Below are positions 26,665 through 33,706 of a stretch of 49,996 nucleotides of DNA, piece by piece. The DNA lies in the IMG/VR virus record IMGVR_UViG_3300045977_000498, positions 1 to 49,996 of that record; one strand, 5' to 3'. The notes below the pieces were generated by a model that saw nothing but the letters and a program-made list of their open reading frames with translations, ran no database searches and had not been told where the DNA came from. Each line of letters begins with the position of its first letter. The stretch's first letter is position 1. This DNA comes from a virus. Position numbers and translations under genes: made by a program.

Positions 26665-27355
26665 TCTGCGCGATCTCTCGGAAGCGATCCATGTTGAACC
26701 GCATCCGCTCCACAGTCTCTGTGTCGTAGACTGCTTCCATATCAATGCGTCCGTGCCCGCGGAGGTGGGCGTGAAGGTCCGCATGGTATATGGCAGCCTT
26801 GATCGGCTTGCTGGTGTCCACACTACTGTTCTGCAGGCGGAAGGACTTGAGGATCTCAAGTTCCTCCATGCTGTTCAGTCCGAGGAAGTGGTACCAGGTG
26901 TTGTCCCCGTCAAACCAGCCCCGAGCGGCGATGGCCTTGAGAATCTCCACGCGGGGAGTGCGGAAGGGGAAGCAGATGATCTCGCAGGCTTGGTCGCGGT
27001 ACCATCTGTAGAGGTCAACCATTTCCTGGACGTTCTTGCCTTGGAGGACGCCGGCGACTTCGCAGTCGAATCTTGCGGAAGCAAGGCGCCAAGCGTCGCG
27101 CGTACGGTCAGCATCTCCCATGAAGTCAGGTGCGATAACAACAGTAGGGCGGGCGAGACGAACAGCGCGTGTGAGCTGGCCAATCTCGAGAGGCTCTCCA
27201 AGCTCGAACATGCCGTTGTCCATGACACTTCCAGGCCCGTAGGCCGTTCGGTAAGCCTCACTTGACAACCACATGTGAGCAAGAGTGAAGTCATATTCCA
27301 TATGCTCGCGCAACTCTTTTACGTGCGCAGTCGGTATCTCGAATGAACATTTCAT
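26657..27355 (-). CDS. dpdA: DpdA-like DNA 7-deazaguanine transglycosylase
   Basis: 232 residues. ATG 27355 overlaps the LAGLIDADG gene stop (ATGA) with AAAGGTGG upstream. TGT-like motifs are in order: YGPGSVMDNGMFELGEP (D46; cf. the substrate-pocket D-S/N-G of TGT), VVIAPDFMGDADRTRD (D77, D81) and VAGVLQGKNVQEMVD. The zinc-binding Cys/His cluster of tRNA enzymes is absent, as in short phage DpdA proteins. It would swap guanine in DNA for preQ0 or a derivative. The context of folE, queD, queE and queC in the same operon strongly supports this. The catalytic nucleophile cannot be assigned by eye. Confidence 0.75.
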   Translation of the reverse strand: MKCSFEIPTAHVKELREHMEYDFTLAHMWLSSEAYRTAYGPGSVMDNGMFELGEPLEIGQLTRAVRLARPTVVIAPDFMGDADRTRDAWRLASARFDCEVAGVLQGKNVQEMVDLYRWYRDQACEIICFPFRTPRVEILKAIAARGWFDGDNTWYHFLGLNSMEELEILKSFRLQNSSVDTSKPIKAAIYHADLHAHLRGHGRIDMEAVYDTETVERMRFNMDRFREIAQND

Positions 27356-27801
27356 GCCCACCTTTCTGGCCTCCCTCTGTTGCCTCGGTTTATTGCTTGA
27401 AGAATGCCTCCAAGCGTGATCAGTTTCGCCTGGTGTTCTTGGTCGAGCGATCCCTTGACTCCTCTGGGTTTGATCATGGAGCACATCTCTATGACCAGGT
27501 CTAGTTGGTACTTCTTGATGACTAGGTACTGGTGTACTGCTCTACCAACGATGGGGATGTCTTGCGCTGAGTAGAGTCGCCACTGCATTATTGGTTTCGA
27601 CCTGGGAGATTGATTCTTGTATGGGCCCGCCTTGCTTCCTGGATATCGCTCAACTATCCAGTTGATGAGGCGTTCATCCGTATTGGACACAACGATGTAG
27701 GGCATTGGCAGGTTTTGTGAGCCTCTGATGGTGGCAGACACCGTACCCTCCCCATCAATGAGGGCCGCAAGCCTCGCATGGTCAGTCTCTTCACTTGTCA
27801 T
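27352..27801 (-). CDS. LAGLIDADG homing endonuclease
   Basis: 149 residues. ATG 27801 overlaps the polymerase stop (TAATG). Single dodecapeptide motif ARLAALIDGEGTVSAT at residues 9-24, with the acidic D and E for metal binding; one motif implies a homodimer. Free-standing, between polymerase and dpdA; it would cut an allele lacking it and spread by repair. It may bring about exchange of the flanking polymerase or dpdA genes. Confidence 0.85.
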   Translation of the reverse strand: MTSEETDHARLAALIDGEGTVSATIRGSQNLPMPYIVVSNTDERLINWIVERYPGSKAGPYKNQSPRSKPIMQWRLYSAQDIPIVGRAVHQYLVIKKYQLDLVIEMCSMIKPRGVKGSLDQEHQAKLITLGGILQAINRGNRGRPERWA

Positions 27802-29018
27802 TATCTCTTTGCCTCCCCCCAGTTCTGGAGGACCTTGACGTCTGTTGGCGTCCGCAGGCCTGGAAGGCGTTCCTTCTCGAAGTGCTGACGGATGATGGCC
27901 ACGTGCTCTTCCAGGCCCTCCTCGGGCACTTCCATTCCCATGGCGTCATGGTGGTCGAAGACGGGGAACACCTTGCCGCGCAGACGTGGGTCGTCGTGGA
28001 TGTCGACGTGGATTTGCATGAGGAGGTCGTGTGCCGTGCTCTGGGGGATCATGTTCTGTGTCTGACGCTCCCGCTCAGAGTCACTTTGTTCAATGAAATA
28101 CCTACGGCGCCCGAAGGGGTTAGCAATGTACTTGTTCTTGGCAGAAAATATATTGTTGATCGCCATCCACTCCCAGAGACGTGAGAATCGATGATGGTGT
28201 CTGTCAAAGATATCCTGGGCGTCTCGAAGAGTGATGCTAGTGTGTTGCTCAGCCATGCTTTCAGGTCCTCTTCCGTACGGAAGCCCAAAGTTGATGAACT
28301 TTGCTTGGAACCTTTCTTCCCCAGATATTTCCTCAGGGCTCTTTCGGAAAATTTCTGCTGCGGTTTCACGGTGACTGTCGCCTCCTTTCTCCATGATCGC
28401 GAGGCCCACTGGGTCCTGTGACTGATGCCACATGATGCGCAGCTCTATCTGCGATAAGTCAGCCACAACAAGACGCATCCCAGAAGGAGCCACAAAAATG
28501 GACCGAGCCTTCCCAGGAGGGTACGTATGTACGTGGCACGAGTATCGTCCGGTTTCCGTGCCGTGCATCTTCCACTCTGGGTGGTATCTGTCGACTTCGT
28601 CGAGTGTGAGGCTGAAGTAGGTTGACGCAAGTTTCCCAGCCCTCCTTGCATCGAGGATCATGCAGCCAATCTTGTAGATGGCAGGATCGAAGCTCCTCAA
28701 CATGCGGCGGGTCTTGTCTGGATCTTCATGAATGCCACACACCTTCATGATGGCGTCGTCGTCAGTTGTAGGCGTGGCCTTGCCACGCTTACGCTGCACG
28801 TCCATGCCCAGCTCATCGTACAGGAAGGCGGCGACCTGCTGGGAAGAGCGAGGGTTCAGGCCTGGCTTGACCTTCTGTAGGTCTGCCTCAATGGCAGCAC
28901 CCTTCGCCAGCTCTTCGACGTACATGTCTGTCATGCGCTTCCTGTCGACAAGCATACCTCGCTCTTTCATATGCAGCACGGCCTCGGACGCCCGCATGAC
29001 AATCTCAGCGAGCCTCAT
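27801..29018 (-). CDS. Family A DNA polymerase, polymerase domain only
   Basis: 405 residues. ATG 29018 overlaps the small Cys-rich gene (ATGA). Motif A is VVADLSQIELR (D187). Motif B is RFQAKFINFGLPYG (R236, K240, Y248). RQTQNMIPQSTAHDLL matches the conserved helix before motif C, which is HHDAMGMEV (D358). The second acidic residue usual in motif C (HDE) is Ala here. No 3'-5' exonuclease domain: that function is in the separate upstream UDG-exonuclease gene. Length fits thumb, palm and fingers only. Copies the phage genome. Confidence 0.95.
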   Translation of the reverse strand: MRLAEIVMRASEAVLHMKERGMLVDRKRMTDMYVEELAKGAAIEADLQKVKPGLNPRSSQQVAAFLYDELGMDVQRKRGKATPTTDDDAIMKVCGIHEDPDKTRRMLRSFDPAIYKIGCMILDARRAGKLASTYFSLTLDEVDRYHPEWKMHGTETGRYSCHVHTYPPGKARSIFVAPSGMRLVVADLSQIELRIMWHQSQDPVGLAIMEKGGDSHRETAAEIFRKSPEEISGEERFQAKFINFGLPYGRGPESMAEQHTSITLRDAQDIFDRHHHRFSRLWEWMAINNIFSAKNKYIANPFGRRRYFIEQSDSERERQTQNMIPQSTAHDLLMQIHVDIHDDPRLRGKVFPVFDHHDAMGMEVPEEGLEEHVAIIRQHFEKERLPGLRTPTDVKVLQNWGEAKR

Positions 29019-29149
29019 CCTGCCCGCACCTCATGCTCGTCACGACACCACTGACACTCCTTGACCTTGTGCACTCGGCACACTGCTGTGTGGTCAGGAT
29101 GGCACAGCCTGCTGCACGCCGGACACAGCCACGTGAGGTCCTCGATCAT
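29015..29149 (-). CDS. 44-residue Cys-rich zinc-finger peptide
   Basis: ATG 29149 overlaps the UDG-exonuclease stop (ATGA), and its TGA overlaps the polymerase ATG (ATGA), so the three genes are chained. The peptide has LCPACSRLCHPDH, then VCRVH and ECQWC: six Cys and several His fit for one or two zinc sites. Being locked between the two halves of the replicative polymerase suggests it may bridge them or contact DNA; no homologue recognised. Confidence 0.7.
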   Translation of the reverse strand: MIEDLTWLCPACSRLCHPDHTAVCRVHKVKECQWCRDEHEVRAG

Positions 29150-30189
29150 ATGAGGTTCAGCTCCCTCAGCTCAATGAGCTGTTTGTGGAGGGCCATGAGG
29201 GTGACGTCCACATCCCGGCAGTTGTACCAGGCTTTGCGGACAGTGATCTGGTCCTTGTAGTAGGAGTACGGGGAGTAGATTGAGGCGAGGAAGGCTAGGT
29301 CATGAGGCAGATGCGGGTACAGCAGGTGGCTGTACAAGAGGCTGTTGTGAATTGGTGAGGGACAAGGGAAGCCGAAGCGTCTTAGGTGGTAGGCGTCGAA
29401 GATCGAGTCATGCGTGCCGATGCCCTTGGTGTTCTTGAAGAACCAGAACAGCCAGTGCACGTACTCAGGCTCATCCACTGGCACTGAGATGGCGAGGCGC
29501 TCCTGGTAGCACAGGCCTACCAGATCAATGGCAGCAAAACCAAAGTCAGTCTCAATATCCACGACAGTAAGAGGGTGCTGGATGCACTCATGGACGAAGT
29601 CTTTCACCTCCGGGATGGTGGGATTTGTAATATACAGCACGTCGGGTTCCTTGTAGCCTGGCGACTTGCTCAGCTCCTTCACTCGACAGAAGTCGTGGAT
29701 AGTGACGTCCCACATCCTGCGTTGCCGCATTATGAACGCAGGATGATACGCAGCAAAAGCCTGATACACAGTGTCGCCAACCTGAATCGGGAAATGGGAT
29801 CCCCGCCAGTCGCTGATTGTACCTGCAACGAACTGTTGGAGGGGAGTATTTCCGAGGAGTAGGACCAGGTTAGGATCCACGTTTCGAATTCGGGCGTGAA
29901 GGTCGGAGGTCGCCGCCTTGAGATTCGCAAGAGCGATGTTATTCCCTGGCGGCCTGTGTGAAACAACGTTGTCGATGAAACATGAGCCTCTTGTGATGCC
30001 TGCCCGTCCGAGCCATGCGTCCAGAATTCTTCCAGCTCCTCCCGAGAAGGGGACTCCACTTTGATCCTCCTCTGCACCAGGGGCTTCGCCGAGGATCATG
30101 ATACGCGGACGGCTTGCAGCCCCTATGCCATGCACGTGCCTCGTGCCAGGCCAGTTATTTGCTACGCAGGTGCAGGATGTATCTGTCAA
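29146..30189 (-). CDS. Uracil-DNA glycosylase-3'-5' exonuclease fusion
   Basis: 347 residues from TTG 30189, chosen for AAGGTGG just upstream; GTG 30258 lies deep inside the previous gene. Residues 1-190 are a family 4/5-type UDG: ILGEAPGAEEDQSGVPFSGG (motif A) and AYHPAFIMR (motif B, H149). N-terminal Cys are CxC and the usual CRPP is HRPP, so the iron-sulphur cluster may be incomplete. Residues 205-347 are a DnaQ/Pol I-like exonuclease: VVDIETD (Exo I), THDSIFDAYHLRRFG (Exo II), YNCRDVD (Exo III). It presumably supplies proofreading to the separate polymerase; SPO1-type polymerases also carry a UDG-like domain. Confidence 0.87.
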   Translation of the reverse strand: MTDTSCTCVANNWPGTRHVHGIGAASRPRIMILGEAPGAEEDQSGVPFSGGAGRILDAWLGRAGITRGSCFIDNVVSHRPPGNNIALANLKAATSDLHARIRNVDPNLVLLLGNTPLQQFVAGTISDWRGSHFPIQVGDTVYQAFAAYHPAFIMRQRRMWDVTIHDFCRVKELSKSPGYKEPDVLYITNPTIPEVKDFVHECIQHPLTVVDIETDFGFAAIDLVGLCYQERLAISVPVDEPEYVHWLFWFFKNTKGIGTHDSIFDAYHLRRFGFPCPSPIHNSLLYSHLLYPHLPHDLAFLASIYSPYSYYKDQITVRKAWYNCRDVDVTLMALHKQLIELRELNLI

Positions 30190-30433
30190 GATACCACCTT
30201 GCTTTCTCAAGATCAGCCACTCTGTCCTCCTTGTCTCGGCACACGTACTTGATGACACACCCGAGGTGGAAGGGAAGGTCCCATGCCTCGATCAGGTCGA
30301 TGGGTTCGACGGAAGGTCCTTTGTAGTGCTCGGAGTGAGGAGCCGCTCCCTTCGAGCCCGGATTGCTGCCAGGTGCGCCGGAATACTCTCTCCAGGGACC
30401 TGTGGCAGGATCTGGTCCAGAAGTGTCTCGCAC
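30155..30433 (-). CDS. DUF3310 family protein
   Basis: 92 residues from GTG 30433 (AGAAGG upstream). The C-terminal domain is the DUF3310 signature: HSEHYKGPSVEPIDLIEAW, then FHLGCVIKYVCRDK and DLEKARWYLDRYI. The frame stays open up to 30628, but that part is better explained as the neighbouring gene in another frame, which has far better codon use. DUF3310 proteins are common in phages near replication genes; a nucleotide-related role is suspected, not proven. Overlaps the UDG gene by 35 bases. Confidence 0.72.
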   Translation of the reverse strand: MRDTSGPDPATGPWREYSGAPGSNPGSKGAAPHSEHYKGPSVEPIDLIEAWDLPFHLGCVIKYVCRDKEDRVADLEKARWYLDRYILHLRSK

Positions 30434-30621
30434 TGCTCGACCTTCTGGAGTAATGAGGTTAAAGACGTTTCCTGCGAACCCCTCTGACGCAGGCTGTTCA
30501 GGTAGATCTGGGCGTACGTCTCTGCCCTGTAGTCCAGTGCCTCCAGCATCAAGGTGATCTGCGAGGAGGTAAAGCTCAGATGCCACAGCTCTGATTTCTC
30601 TGGTGACTGACTCCCACTCAC
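30292..30621 (-). CDS. Small helical protein, unknown
   Basis: 109 residues from GTG 30621, with GGAGGA seven bases upstream, overlapping the end of folE's ribosome-site region. Helical (LSFTSSQITLMLEALDYRAE, then LLQKVEQCETLLDQILPQ), with codons dominated by CTG, CAG, GAG and ATC as in neighbouring genes. It overlaps the DUF3310 gene by 142 bases in a different frame. No family recognised. Confidence 0.6.
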   Translation of the reverse strand: MSGSQSPEKSELWHLSFTSSQITLMLEALDYRAETYAQIYLNSLRQRGSQETSLTSLLQKVEQCETLLDQILPQVPGESIPAHLAAIRARRERLLTPSTTKDLPSNPST

Positions 30622-30624
30622 TCA

Positions 30625-31191
30625 TCATTCCTCCCCATTCCCGTTGCCGTTCCTTGCAAGCGAGAAGAACTCTGCTCTTGCCTCAGGCTTCTCTAGAAAC
30701 ACTCCTCTCAATGCGCTGGTGGAGACGTATCCGGCCGTCTTGACTCCGCGCATGGTCATACAGAGGTGCCGACCCTTGATGTGGCAGCCAGCTCCAAGGA
30801 GCTTGTACCGCTTCATCAAGCTGTCCACAATGTCCACCGTGATACGCTCTTGCAGAGCAAGCCGACGACAGGTGTGTTCCACGAGTCGTGGGATCTTGCT
30901 GAGGCCGGGCACATACCCCTTCCTCTTGGGTATGTACCCGACCGCCACGTACATCTCGACTGGCAGCAAGTGGTGTGGGCAGAAGCCCCACACGTGGTGA
31001 GAGTTGTGGACGATCATCTCATCGTACCCGTTGTGAGGGAAGCGCGTCCACTTCACACGGGGAGGATGGAGGACCTCTGAGAACATGCGCGCCACCCGAC
31101 GAGGAGTGTCCTTGAAGTCTGGGTGACGAATGTCAACGCCCAGACCCTCCAGCACGCTCAGCACGCCGATGGCGATCAGTTTCTGGTTCAC
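30625..31191 (-). CDS. folE: GTP cyclohydrolase I
   Basis: 188 residues. Converts GTP to 7,8-dihydroneopterin triphosphate, the first step of preQ0 synthesis. Zinc ligands are visible at C71 and H74 in FCPHHLLPVEMYVAVGY and C144 in HLCMTMRGVKT; the GLSKIPRLVE block is typical. Length is near the usual single-domain enzyme. ATG 31191 overlaps the preceding small zinc-ribbon gene (ATGA). Lies in one operon with queE, queD and queC, indicating a DNA-modification rather than folate role. Confidence 0.95.
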   Translation of the reverse strand: MNQKLIAIGVLSVLEGLGVDIRHPDFKDTPRRVARMFSEVLHPPRVKWTRFPHNGYDEMIVHNSHHVWGFCPHHLLPVEMYVAVGYIPKRKGYVPGLSKIPRLVEHTCRRLALQERITVDIVDSLMKRYKLLGAGCHIKGRHLCMTMRGVKTAGYVSTSALRGVFLEKPEARAEFFSLARNGNGNGEE

Positions 31192-31340
31192 TCCGCTTCG
31201 TCGCCTCCCTCTTCCTCTTCCTCACAGTCCATGCAGGATATCTTCGCCATGGCGATGATGGCTTCGTCCTTCTCCTCCACAGAAATGGTACCCATTTCGT
31301 GGCCGCAGTGTTCGCACTCTAGAGGGAGGTCTTTGAGCAT
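31188..31340 (-). CDS. 50-residue zinc ribbon with acidic tail
   Basis: ATG 31340 follows AAAGGA at good spacing. Two Cys pairs, CEHCG and CMDC, separated by about 25 residues form a zinc ribbon; the C-terminus is a run of Glu/Asp. Wedged between queE and folE with overlap into folE. Unknown function; may be an adaptor or anti-host protein. Confidence 0.65.
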   Translation of the reverse strand: MLKDLPLECEHCGHEMGTISVEEKDEAIIAMAKISCMDCEEEEEGGDEAE

Positions 31341-31354
31341 GTTTGTCCTTTCGC

Positions 31355-32011
31355 TCACTTGATGCTGAGGACCTTGTGAAGTTGGACTGTCAAGCGCAGC
31401 CATGGATTTGCCTCGACAAGCCTGCGTACCTTGTGCACGTTGGGCCAGTCGACATTCGTGTGGAAGTTGGCTGCTGACAGGAAGATGGGGCCTGAGAAGT
31501 TGAACCGGTACCTCTCAACCTCTTCCATGCTGAACTCGTCGTCGACGATGAACTTCAGTTCCTTCGCCAGCCTCAGGACCGCAGCTGCCACTCTCCTTTC
31601 TCGTTTGGGACTCACGACTAGGTGGTCCACGTATGGCAACCAGTCTGGGAGCAGGGAGCCGTTCGACTCCATGTGCACGCGGAAGTTGTTGGCGTGGAGC
31701 TGGCCGATGAGCTCTCCAAGCTTGTGGGCGGTTGGCTCCCCACCAGTGAGGCACGCCGTACGCACCTTGCTGCGCAGGCAGATGTTGATGATCTCCTCTA
31801 CGTCCACCTTCCTGTACGCCAGCTTCCACACCCTTCCCTCACGGTCCTTGAAGTCCTCGTGGATGGTGTCTGGCTGATCACACCACACGCACGCCAGGTT
31901 GCATCCTGCCACACGTATGAATGTCATAGGAGTGCCGAGGAAGACACCTTCACCCTGAAGGCTGGTGAAGATTTCGTTCACAGCGATTTGTCGTCTAGAC
32001 TCGTCCGTCAT
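31355..32011 (-). CDS. queE: 7-carboxy-7-deazaguanine synthase
   Basis: 218 residues from ATG 32011; the frame is open upstream but there it is a shadow of queD. Radical SAM enzyme turning carboxytetrahydropterin into 7-carboxy-7-deazaguanine. The cluster CNLACVWC (C37, C41, C44) has the radical-SAM CX3CX2C spacing, preceded by EIFTSLQGEGVFLGTP and followed by ACLTGGEPTAH, all hallmarks of QueE. Overlaps queD by 17 bases. Confidence 0.94.
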   Translation of the reverse strand: MTDESRRQIAVNEIFTSLQGEGVFLGTPMTFIRVAGCNLACVWCDQPDTIHEDFKDREGRVWKLAYRKVDVEEIINICLRSKVRTACLTGGEPTAHKLGELIGQLHANNFRVHMESNGSLLPDWLPYVDHLVVSPKRERRVAAAVLRLAKELKFIVDDEFSMEEVERYRFNFSGPIFLSAANFHTNVDWPNVHKVRRLVEANPWLRLTVQLHKVLSIK

Positions 32012-32372
32012 GGTCGACCCAACAGGTTGCCGTCTCGAAGAGTCTGAGGTGAACGAGCTCGACTGGATCAGCGAACTGACACTTCTCCAGCTGCGCCCAC
32101 ATCCACTGCACGATGTACTCACTGGTGGCGTCCTGGACATCGAGGACGTCGTTGATGAACTGGTGGTCGAGGCGGTCGTGGATCGCGTGCTTGAGAGCGT
32201 CTCCCACGGCTTGGAAGTCCACGATTGAGTTGGACTTCTCAGAGACGGGACCCTCGTAGGTGGCCTCCACTCGCCATGTGTGGCCGTGAAGCCTGTGACA
32301 GGGGCTGTTCTTCCACGCACTGCTCTGCAGCTGGTGTGCTGCGTCGAACGTGATGGCTTTCGTGACTTTCAT
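31995..32372 (-). CDS. queD: 6-carboxytetrahydropterin synthase
   Basis: 125 residues from ATG 32372; GGGGGAGG is close upstream, and ATGA overlap with the preceding small gene supports this start over ATG 32396. Converts dihydroneopterin triphosphate to 6-carboxytetrahydropterin. Zinc His are H13 (FDAAHQL), H29 and H31 (CHRLHGHTW), with C25 as the catalytic Cys. DHQFINDV and later TSEYIVQWMW match the family. Second step of the preQ0 route. Confidence 0.94.
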   Translation of the reverse strand: MKVTKAITFDAAHQLQSSAWKNSPCHRLHGHTWRVEATYEGPVSEKSNSIVDFQAVGDALKHAIHDRLDHQFINDVLDVQDATSEYIVQWMWAQLEKCQFADPVELVHLRLFETATCWVDHDGRV

Positions 32373-32599
32373 TCCTCCCCCCTGAAGTGAAGGCATGTGG
32401 CAGAGATCCTCTGAGTCGTCCTATTCCTCTCGAGGCCAAGCAAGAGGAAGAAACGAGGACGGCCGTCGGCTCTCTGCCACATGCCTTGTGAGCACCAGAC
32501 TAGCGTGCCACTCTTGACTCGGCAGAAGTCGCAGTCAGTGCAGTTCCTCTCACCGCGGAGCGTACCCCGTGACCTTGTTTCTGTAGACTGGCTTGCCAT
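32369..32599 (-). CDS. Small Cys-rich protein
   Basis: Up to 76 residues from ATG 32599; the start is uncertain because no clear ribosome site precedes it and it overlaps the DUF669-like gene by 50 bases. Cys pattern NCTDCDFCR, then WCSQG and ATCLHF, suggests a zinc or metal site. The stop overlaps the queD ATG (ATGA). Function unknown. Confidence 0.55.
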   Translation of the reverse strand: MASQSTETRSRGTLRGERNCTDCDFCRVKSGTLVWCSQGMWQRADGRPRFFLLLGLERNRTTQRISATCLHFRGEE

Positions 32600-32981
32600 C
32601 CTTGTCCACCATGGGCAGGAGTTGCACGGCTCCTGTGGCCGCGTCGACCTTCTGGGTCATACGTGGCTCACGCACCAGGGTCACGCGGAGGAAGGCGCCG
32701 ATGAGCTCTTCGGTCTTGAAGCCCGTCGGGCCCGGAAAGACACCGCACGCGTTGACGAAGTCTCTCACTCGCCACAGGGCGGCTTCCGTGAGGGTGAGGT
32801 TGTCGAAGAGGATCCTGCGGCCGGCGTACTCGACGGGCTCGGCGACGATGTAGGACACGTCGAGGTAGGGATTGTTCTTCTTGCTGACCTTCCTCTCGAT
32901 CTTCTCTACCTGACACAGGTACTGCGACTCCGGTAGCGCCTCTGCCTCCGGGATGTTCGTGAGGTCGACGTTGATTTCCAT
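32550..32981 (-). CDS. DUF669-like, probable ssDNA-binding protein
   Basis: 143 residues from ATG 32981. SQYLCQVEKIERKVSKKNNP followed by YLDVSYIVAEPVEYAGRRIL looks like the beta-barrel start of DUF669 proteins, which accompany Sak-type ATPases and replication genes in phages. RVTLVREPRMTQKVDAATG follows. It is two bases downstream of the Sak4-like ATPase gene. Expected to coat single-stranded DNA, by analogy. Confidence 0.65.
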   Translation of the reverse strand: MEINVDLTNIPEAEALPESQYLCQVEKIERKVSKKNNPYLDVSYIVAEPVEYAGRRILFDNLTLTEAALWRVRDFVNACGVFPGPTGFKTEELIGAFLRVTLVREPRMTQKVDAATGAVQLLPMVDKDGKPVYRNKVTGYAPR

Positions 32982-32983
32982 GC

Positions 32984-33706
32984 CTAGCCTTTCAGTAGGT
33001 GATTCCAGGCCGCTGCGATGTTTGCCTTCTGCACCGTGACCTGGGCTGGTGCAGATGGAACCCGACTCTTAGCGTAGTAGATTGAGTCAGGCTGTGTGGT
33101 GAGCAGTCGCTCTGTTCCTCCCTGCACGCTGCGTGCGAACATACGGTACACCTCGTCCGCCAAGTAGCACACTTCGGGGGACATCTGCTTGCCGGGCAGT
33201 TCTGGCCCTCCTTTCATCATGCCGGACTGGTCCTTGTCGATGCTCTCCGCCGCAGTGAAGATGACTGTCTTGCCCTTCTGGATCAGCAACCTCATGCGGC
33301 GGAAGAGGTTGCGGAGCCTCTCGAGCGTCAGGTAGAAGTCGAGCTGGGCGCTGAGCTCCGGATGCACACGAGGCGCATTGGGTACCTGACTCTGCACCTG
33401 TACCACACGCCCGCACTCTGTGAGCGTGTCACAGATAACCACGTCATGCTCATCGTCGTTCCACAACCAGTCGATGCCGCGCACCATGTCTGGGTAGGAC
33501 ACGACACGGAAGACGCTGGCCGGCACGTTCTTGACGACGCTGAGACCTGCTTCGAAGTCGAAAGCGAATCGCTTCTTGGCCGGATAGGCGAACGCGAGAC
33601 TTGTCTTTCCTATGCCTGGTGGGCCGTAGATGACGATCGACCTACCGTTCGCGTAGGAGATGTCCTTCATGTCCACCAGGCCTGCGAGAGGTGCTTGTTG
33701 TGTCAT
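32984..33706 (-). CDS. Sak4-like RecA-fold ATPase (recombination)
   Basis: 240 residues. ATG 33706 has AAAGGA upstream and overlaps the nuclease stop. Walker A IVIYGPPGIGKTSLAFAYP at about 20-38; Walker B-like HDVVICDTLTE. Such AAA_24 / Sak4 ATPases work in phage single-strand annealing and recombination with an SSB partner, here the DUF669-like gene just downstream and a Cas4/RecB-like nuclease just upstream. An ATPase role is clear; the recombination role is inferred from the triplet. Confidence 0.78.
   Translation of the reverse strand: MTQQAPLAGLVDMKDISYANGRSIVIYGPPGIGKTSLAFAYPAKKRFAFDFEAGLSVVKNVPASVFRVVSYPDMVRGIDWLWNDDEHDVVICDTLTECGRVVQVQSQVPNAPRVHPELSAQLDFYLTLERLRNLFRRMRLLIQKGKTVIFTAAESIDKDQSGMMKGGPELPGKQMSPEVCYLADEVYRMFARSVQGGTERLLTTQPDSIYYAKSRVPSAPAQVTVQKANIAAAWNHLLKG

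Noticed and set aside
30434-30628. N-terminal extension of the DUF3310 gene to ATG 30628
   Set aside because: Codon use in this frame is poor, while the overlapping frame from GTG 30621 has good codons and an ideal ribosome site.
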